A stretch of DNA of 64,000 bases, from positions 143,215,664 to 143,279,663 of the forward strand of contig CM042139.1 of NCBI GenBank assembly GCA_023376005.1, read 5' to 3'. The translations under genes and the position numbers were made by a program. Below the pieces are notes generated by a model that did not search any database, was not told the origin of the DNA, and saw nothing but the letters and a program-made list of their open reading frames with translations. This document shows positions 46,101 through 55,712 of the stretch, piece by piece; positions within the stretch are counted from its first letter, which is position 1, and every line of letters begins with the position of its first letter. This DNA is from Doryteuthis pealeii (lineage: Eukaryota; Mollusca; Cephalopoda; Myopsida; Loliginidae).

Positions 46101-49100
46101 ACTTTTATCGGTTTTCATCAATTGAATTATTTTTTACAGCGAGTTAAAACCGTATTTTCGGTCGAACAGCTGAAAACAAAAATATGACCGTTTTTTTTAA
46201 GGATAAATTTTACACGCTGTTTTGTTTTTCAAAATCAAAGTAGTTAATCTTTATCAATATTCTTGAAATTTTACACTCAAATAGAAGACACCTGGAAGTA
46301 CAAACGGGGTATTTTTTTTTTGTTTCTAGGACCCGTGGAAATAAAAATATGAGAGGGCAAAGTTAATGGTTATTTGCTTAAAAAATATGAAAGACGCAAA
46401 AAAGACACACATGGTCTGTAATTTTAGAGGCTTTCAAAATTATTTTCCTATAAAATTTGTGAAATTTAAAGATTGCCAAGTGCTTCGGGATTTGATCTGA
46501 AAGTTTTGATTTTGAAGAAAAACCTCAAATTTAGGTGACTTTCGGTTGTAAAAACACCCTGTCAACTGACGTCATAAATAGGACCGTATTGATTTAAAAT
46601 CACAATTTCTCGTATATTTATTGTTCAATCTTAAAAATATTCATATGGTTTAAAAGAAAAGAAAATAATCTCTCTAAATATGTAATTTGTATGTGTTTTT
46701 ATTAATTGAATATTTTTTTACAGCGAGTTAAAAACATATTTTGCTTTAAAAAAACGAAAATGCGTGATAGGAATTTTTTTCCGAGAATACATTTTACACT
46801 CTACATTTCTTTGGAAAATCTAAGTGGCTAATTTTTATCAATATTCTTGAAATTTTGCATTCAATTAGAAGACACCTGGAAGTACAAAAGGGAGCTTTTT
46901 TTTTGTTTCTAGGACCCATGTAAGTAAAATTACAATAGTGCAAACTCCAAGACTATTTGTTCAAAATGAGCATGATAAACAAAAAAGACGCACTCTGTCC
47001 ATGATATTACAAAGTTTCAGAATTATTTTGATATAAAAATTGTAAAATTTGAAGAATGTTAAGTTCTTCAGTTTTTTATTCAAAAATTTGTATTTTGAAA
47101 AAAAATCTCAAATTTATTTGTCCGACAGGCATACGACTCCTCAGTTAAACAGGCGTGTTTCATCAGCGAAGAATTGTTTATGCACACAAAGTTTAAATTC
47201 GCTTATTTCTCGTCCAATTTTTAAAATATTTAATATATCAAATTTTATAATATATTTTAAAATAAAATAACAATCTTTCTAAATATTTAACTTTTATGTG
47301 TTTTTAATAATTGAATTATTTTTTACGTCCGTTTCAATTTTGGAAAAAAAAAAATTGAAATTACGAAAAATGTAAACAAACCAGGTTTGTGTGAAAACAT
47401 GTAAATAGATAATCTATTTCTTTTATGTAATTCAACATAAGCATTTAGAAATGTATTTTTACATTCAAAGTGATGTTACATATTTAAATTAATATTATAT
47501 ATATATGTATACACTATACACTATACATATATTTACGTTTGGAAAATCAACCTGTGCAAACTTCGTAATGTACAATGTACTTTTCAATCGTACATTTCAA
47601 AACAAACTATAACCCAGGAAAAACAGAACCCACAAATTTTGTAAGAAAACTATTAATTTTAACTAGGGGGGTTTAGGGTTAGTTTAATGGGAAAATAAAT
47701 AATTTGGGTTCTGTTTTTTTTTTTCTGTGCCACCCTGTAATAAAATGGGATTTTGATCAGAATTTAGCCGTAATATCATGGGATTTTGAGTATGATTTGC
47801 AAGTTTTACCCAATATTTAACATTAATTTTTGGCATGAGAATTTTAAGATTCACACGTAAAACATTTTGATAATTATCGTATTTTATGGAAATTTCTGCA
47901 ACAACGAAATTACTATTTTTTTTCCTTAACTTTTTTTAGCTATGTTTTAAAGTCAGTAATCCTTAACTTTTTCCTTGTAAATTCCTACCATAAAATAAAC
48001 TGAACCCCCATTTTATGTCTGTGTTTTTGCAATAAATGTTTTATTTTTCTTCAAAGTGATGTTATTTATTTGACTTAATACTATACATGTATATACATGC
48101 AGTATTATAATGAAAATGTTGAATAATTGGGTGTTAAACTTTTTAAAAAAACAACCAAAAACGCTGCTATCTGTATCTCTTATTCTCTAAATAATGGGTT
48201 AAAGCCTAGAGATACATACAATTTGAGTACATAATCAGAAAGAACATACAATTTTACATAAGAATACCAAATTATATCAAAATTGCTCCAAAAATAAAGA
48301 AACGGTGAAGAAATCACTGAATTTCTTTTTTTTTAATGGTCCGTGATTTGACATATTTTTGAAACAAAATCATGTCCACATTTGTACCCCCAATTTCAGG
48401 GCTTTAAATTCTCATAACTTTTGAACCACTGGGGATATTTGCATAATTCAAACGGTTCTGAACTCCATTTACACAGCTCTATATAACTAATGTGATTAAA
48501 CAACAATAACCTCAAATAAAAAAATCAACTGGGAATGCTAACTTCACTGTATGTCATATAGCAGCCGGTCATCATCTTGTTTTAGTATGTTATAGCATAA
48601 TAATCGCTTGCTATTTTTGACTCGGATTTTTTGGACAAAAATTGTTGTTTGCCTTTGATTTTCTTCACAACCATAACTGCAATCGATCATGTCCAGAACT
48701 TGAAATGTAAATCTTTTGAGTGCATTTTTATTTGAAAGAAATTTCTACTGTGACATTAATCAGTACAGCAAGTTTAGAGACATTTTGAAATGTGATCATT
48801 TTCTAGGTGATACAGTCAACTGATAATTTTCTCTAGGAAAATTGTTTGGCATCCATTTGGTATTACCTGTTAATGATTTATATCCTATAACTAAACAAAT
48901 CAAGTTGTGTCATATGACCAGTGAAAATCATAAATTTCCATGTTAGGACAAAGGTTGACCCTTATGCTGAAGTTAATCTTTTTTTTTTTTTCTTTTCTTT
49001 TTTTTAAACAATTTCATGGTTTCAAGTAACTATCCTTAATAGTAATAATTTATATATAATTATATAGTTTCAAGTAACTATTCTTAATTGTGATAATTTA

Positions 49101-52100
49101 TATACAACTCAGTCGGTAGAGCATCCACCTAGGAACCACAAGGTTTGATACCTGCCTTTACCAACTTAGCACATTAGTAGCATAGCTTGAATATCATGGT
49201 AGGTGTGGTATTCCACCTCAAACACAAAAACAATCTCCATGGTCTAGCATGAGTGAAAAGGGGATAGGCTCCCATTGCCCAGCTGATACCGACAATAAGC
49301 ACCTCTGCCAACTTTACTTTATATCATTTCAAGTAACTCTTCTTAATAGTTATAATTTATATACAATTACTATGCTTTCAACTAACTATTCTTGTTTAAT
49401 AATAATAATAATAATTTGTTTGCACATAGTTATATTAAAAAAAAAAAAAAAATTAAAAAAAAAGAATTTCTATAATTCTAAAATCTTGCTCAGAATTGAT
49501 TGAAAAGATGAACTCCCAGTAATATTTTAAAGAGTTGGCTTAAAGTTGATCAGCAAGGTCTAACTCATCCTGAAAGCAAATAAAATGAACATCCGTGCTA
49601 CTGGATATGATTGGAGGCATGCTTATTGTAATGGTTATCATCATAAGAAATGGAATCAGCATCCTGAATTCAAATCCTGGTCAAAGCTGTTTGTGTTTCA
49701 CTTCGTCCTCCTACTGTTGAGGAAGGTCTGAATCCATTTCTTCTCTACCCCACCCCCTAACTATGGGTAAATTGTAGGGCAGACTGGATTCTCTAGCCTT
49801 GGTAAGGTAACCTGTCTCGGAGAAGGAAAACTGAATTCTAACGAACTGTACTCTACTTAAAAATTGACCTTGTGTCACATCCTGCTATGGCGGAGGGGTT
49901 AGGTAAATACATGCTTGATATATGGTTGAGAATAGAGGAAAGTGTGGATATAACAACACGGCTAAATTCAATTGAGATTTCGCCTCATTATTGGAGGAAG
50001 CTTTTTCTCAACTTTATTGACATAAGTACTTGTACATTCTGCTTTTATAGTGAAAAGGTAAATGGGTGATGGGTGAGGGAAAAGTACCATTCCCTACACA
50101 TCAACCCCACACGACTTTCCCTCGCCCATTTACCTTTTCACTATAAAAGCAGAATGTACAAGTACTTGTGTCAATAAAGTTTCGAAAAAGCTTTATCCAA
50201 TAATGAGGTGAAATATCAATTGAATTTAGCTGTCTGTGTTGTTATATCCACATATTCCTCTATTCTCAACCACATTTTGTCAGATTTATTCAAATCCTTC
50301 ACCCCCTCATGCTTGATATAATAGTTTTAAGAAAATGTCAAGTTCTTTTATTGCCTTATTTAATTAAAATTTGTTTTCTATTTTTAATCATCATCATCAA
50401 GTTGTGCTGACAGCACAAACTCCTTTGACTCTCTATCAGTCATCACTCCTGGCAAGTTCTCAACACAGCATCCAGTGTCTGCACATAGATGTTGTATGTA
50501 AGTTTTGGCTGGTCACGCAACACTGGTGTGTTCATGTATAGGAGTCCACAGGGGAACGTCACGCATGTGTTCATTCTTACTTCTCTAGCATGTCTTGTTT
50601 GTTTCATTTGTATGGTTTGTGTGAAAGTGTAGCATAGTCACAGCACCATAAAAGGCTTAAGTCGTTTAGTAGTAGGTCCGGTTAGCTTTTAGGTCATACA
50701 CAAGCAGCAGCATGCAACATAGGTAGTGGATACCAAGAAAACAACATATGAAAGAATAATGGGTTGCAGACAGGTAAAAAGGGGTTGTTTATTTCTTGCT
50801 CGCTCCATGGGTTTTTTCAGAGAGGAAGAGTTGGTCAAACTTTTCTATCATAAATTCCATTCATTACTACTATCTCGCGATTCACGGTCAGTCAAAACAC
50901 ACCCTTGCAGAGCAAAAAAAATGACGTCTGTCTCTTCATGAGACACCCAGTGAAAAGGCTGAATCAGTTCCCTTACTTTCACTTGTAGTCCTGGGGTGAG
51001 GGAAAGGACATATCCGTTTCCACTCTTCTGCAGAAAATTTGGGACTTCCATTTATTTATTGTTTTTTTTTTTTTATCTAGTTCAGGGATCATTGACCGGT
51101 CACTGGCTGACATACATTGAGTGCTTAGATTCTTAATAAACTAAAACTTTTTCTTTTTTTCATTCTCTTTACCCAAAAATTTGATTACCGTTTTCTTTAC
51201 AATTTAAATTTTCTATAGACCGTTCTAATTATGTTACAATGGGAGGTAAGTGAACTCATGTTATATACCCCATTTACTGAATCAGGGTATATAATGGTGA
51301 GGGGAGAGTGTGTTCTTTCGAGATTCTATTTCCTGACTGGGCATCTTTTTGGGTTGATTTCTTCCTCTGGTTGATATGGCTTCTTTCCGCTGGGTCCAGT
51401 TGTCTGTGCTCACCCTCCTTGTTTTTAATAATGAAGCAAGACTTTGTTTTTTTTCCAAAGACATCTTTATTAAAACTGAAGCCCAAAAGGGTCCAACCAT
51501 GTGACGAGAAGATGGCATACTTCGGAACAGATGACCCAAGTCTGCTCCCTTTTGACTGACCGCCAAAATCTAACTAACTCTAACTTAGTCTCCTTCACAC
51601 ACTCTTCCCTTAGCCAATTGAGAAATCAACAGCAAAGTCAATGGAAAAGTTTTAATATTGTCAATAACTTTTATAATGACTATAATGGTAACTTTTCATT
51701 TACCATACCATTATCTAAATTTTAGGCAACCCACGAATTATGTAACATGCATAGCTGCTGTTTGGGGGTGGGGGTGCTGCTTCTAGGATTTGTTCAAAAC
51801 AGCACATAACATCTTTGTGTAGTTCCCATTTAGCTTTTGCTCCAAATGCTTCATTAAAACCTAAGTGGTACAATTATGGTTAAATCACACTAAAAGCATC
51901 TGTTCCTGCTAGATCACTGAAGTTAAGCAGTGATGAGCCTGTTCAATACTTAATTGGGTGACCACTTGAGCAACAGCAGGTACTGTAAGCCCTTTGGTTA
52001 TCAAAATGACTGGATTTGACAATAAATGACTCAAAAAAGGGTTGATATGCCGTAAAACAAAACCACCAACCAAGTGGTATAGTAATACAGTAGTACTGAA

Positions 52101-55100
52101 ATTGCTACACATTGGAAGAATTCCCATCTTATTTTATCAGATAGATCAGATTTCCATATGATCAATAATTTGTCAATAAGATCTGTGCCTTTTCTATGTG
52201 TATATTGACATTGCTTTCTATAGATGAGATGGAGGAGTCCCTGTGGTGTAATGGCTAACATGCTGGACTGTGACATCGTAATAAGCGAGTTCAATTTCAG
52301 TCAAAGCTTGCTATTTAATGTGGAGATGGCTGCATCTTGTTTAAAACACATGATCCTTCATACAAAATGGCAACAAAGCTGGAATAACAACATCCACAAT
52401 AAACTCTTCCTAATCAAACCCACTTTGGGAGACTGGAGACCAGCTTTAAGAAAGTCTAGAAAGGAACAAGTCATTGTGTCCCGATTACGCATTGGTCACA
52501 CAAGACTAACGCACTCCTATATACTCAAACAAGAACAACAACCACAGTGTGAAACATGTCAAACAACTTTGACCGTTAAACACTTATTCATGAAATGCAG
52601 GTTTTTTGCTCACATCAGAAACCGTTATTTTAATGCAAACAATATGAAAGATCTGTTTTATCTGAGTTCACGTAGAGGCCAATGCCTTTTGCTGTGTACT
52701 TCAGGCTATGCAACAACCAAACAAATTTAATGTTGAAATTTTCAGACATGAACTAAAACTGCAAAAGGTAATTTGAAATTATTTTTTGTTCTTTAAATCA
52801 TGTACCAAAATTACCGGCAAAATCAGGGGTTATTTTTATTCTGAAACCTTTTCAAATGCTAAAAACTGTCATTAGCTGTTTTTCAAAAAAATATATATAA
52901 TTTTTCCAGAGAAATGTAATGTTGAATTGTTCAGACATGAACTAAAGCTGCAAAAGGTAATTTAAAATTCTTTTTTGTTCTTTAAATCGTGTGCCAAAAT
53001 CACCAGCAAATTAAGGCTTATTTTTTATTTTAAAAATTGTCTTTATATATTTTTTGAAAAACAGCTTTTTTTAAAAAATAGGTTTAATGTTGATTTGTTC
53101 AGACATCAACTAAAATTCTTTTTAAGAAAAAAAAAAAAAAAGAGGTAATTTAAAGTTCGTTTTGTTCTTTGAACCACTAGCCAAAATGACCAACAAGAAG
53201 GGGTAAGACAAGAAAAAAGAAAGCCACACGGCCTAGATAATTTCTTAAATATCTTTTATGTACAGCAGTATCATAAAAAAAACCCAATGACGTAAGGGTC
53301 CAGAAGCCTTATAAAACGCTGAAACTATTTTTGATAAACATATATAAATACATATTTGGCGTTTAAGTTGATGTACATTTAGATCACATTTTTAAGTGTC
53401 GAATATCCTCTATTATTCTTTTTTTTTTGGGGGGGGGTGTATTTCTTTCTTAATTTTCTAAGTTGCTTTTTATCAAAACTATCCACAACGGTTACACTGC
53501 AGCTATTACAGCATAGATCAGATAATCTCTTGGTGAGATTCGAAACCGCATCTCTTTTGTCTCGATAAGCAGCTTTTTTTTCTTTCTCTGTGGCAGTTAC
53601 CTTTTGGCCTACAAGAGTTTTGCAATTGACAAATGATTAATGCGTTCTTTTTAAAAATATTGTCTTTAAAAGAATGAAGAATTTTTATTTCAAGAATTAT
53701 CCCCCATTAATTCTGATGGAAAAGGGAAATAATAAAAAAAAATGATTTTCAAATTAAAAAAGGAGTTAACTTCTCTTAACGAAATGGTTTTGTTTATTAC
53801 GGGGCACCTTCACATGGTGTAATGGTTAGGAAGCTAGATTAGCAAACCATTATTAGTGAATTCAGTTCAAGTTCTCCATTCTTTTAGCCTTGTGCCACAA
53901 TTAAGCTAATCTTAGTAAATAACTTAGTAACACTTGTACACAAAGGAGCAACTTTTCTGGACCATATGACCTTTTTGCTTTGCTGATTCATAAGTACATT
54001 TTTTCATTTACACTGTCAACATCCGGTTGTTTGTTAACAGACGATTTTTAGGTTTTTTTTTTTAAATTATAAAACTAACCCCCAACCAACAACCGGATGT
54101 TGACGGTGTAAATGAAAAAAATGTACTTATGAATCAACAAAGCAAAAGGGGTGCCTAAAGATCATATGGTCCACTTTTCTGATAAAATTATGTCTAGATA
54201 ACTCTACTAATTTGCAATACTTTTTTTTAAATCTGGTTTTGGCGAAACACAGGATTGTGCAAGTGCAACACATTCCATTCATATTACCTTATTCTGTTAA
54301 TCCTTTTCTGGTTTTCCAAACAGTAAATTCATCTCGGGGTAAGATTTGACAATGTTGAAATAAATATAACCATACGGTTTCCCATTCTATTAAAAGAAGT
54401 GTTTCGGAGATGCTTCGACCAATGGAAAACTCGCTGGATTAAATATGTTGAAGGGGAGTGTTTTAAAGGAAATTAATGTTTTATTCATTATTTTCTTTGT
54501 AAATTATGTTCAGTCTCGGTACTTTTTAAAAATTCAATTGTTCTGAATATTTGAAGTTACTTCCCTTGTTGCGTTTTACAACCCTTTAGTACTTTATTTT
54601 GTTTTTCACTGAGATAAATTTTATTTTCTTATTTCATTAGAGTATCTTGGTCAACATATGAATTTTTCAACCAACCTCCATATATTATTACTAAGTAGAA
54701 ATAAATTTATTTTATAAATATACATGATCTTTTTTATTGAAGTAAGGCACATGGACATTTGAAATGTATACTTGGGTTTTGAAATTGCAATAAGTATTCT
54801 GAAAGACTTTTTAAAAGTTTAGAGGTTAGTATTTGTTATGTTGAAATGTCATTTTAAAATAGGTGTGGTAAGTAACGAGAAAAATTAAGGCTGTTGAAAT
54901 GCCATTTTGGGAAAATTTGATAATGCAATACATTATGTAATACATTAACACTTAAAATTGCTGGTGTTAAAAAATTATTAAATCTCTCTTATGTTTTAAA
55001 TCCAAATTTAGTTTTTCTCTGTATTGATTTTATTATATTTTCTTTTTCTAGATGATTTCCGAATATTCTGTGGTGATCTTGGAAATGAAGTTACCGATGA

Positions 55101-55305
55101 AGTGTTAACTCGTGCTTTCTCTAAATTTCCATCTTTTGTCAAAGCCAAGGTTGTGAGAGATAAGAGAAGCAACAAAACAAAGGGTTATGGTTTTGTTAGT
55201 TTCCGAGATCCAAATGATTTTGTGAGAGCCATGCGAGAAATGAATGGTAAGTAGTTGCACTTTCAGTTCCTTTACTCAATTTGTTTATGTGCATGTGTTT
55301 TTATT

Positions 55306-55359
<54 letters not shown>

Positions 55360-55638
55360 CAAATTGTTTAAAGACATTTTTATCAAAATAAAAAAAGTGC
55401 TCAATACCATCTAACTGAGCACAATAAAACCTTAAAGGAATGTATGTTTACTCATTCCTCTGTGTCAGTCTCATTTCTGTAAGTTATGCATATCTAAAAA
55501 TTATACAATACCCTGATAAGATTTAATAGTGATTTTTTTTTTTTAATTTTTAGTTTTTTTTATACATGAATGAAAATATAGTAATAAGACTGCCATTGAG
55601 TGACGAGTAAACATCTATTCCTACAGCACCCATATTAT

Positions 55639-55712
<74 letters not shown>

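Noticed and set aside
51868..51990. Possible functional 5S rRNA gene
   Set aside because: Many substitutions, including in stems, a single copy, no T-run terminator, and a SINE tail directly after it.
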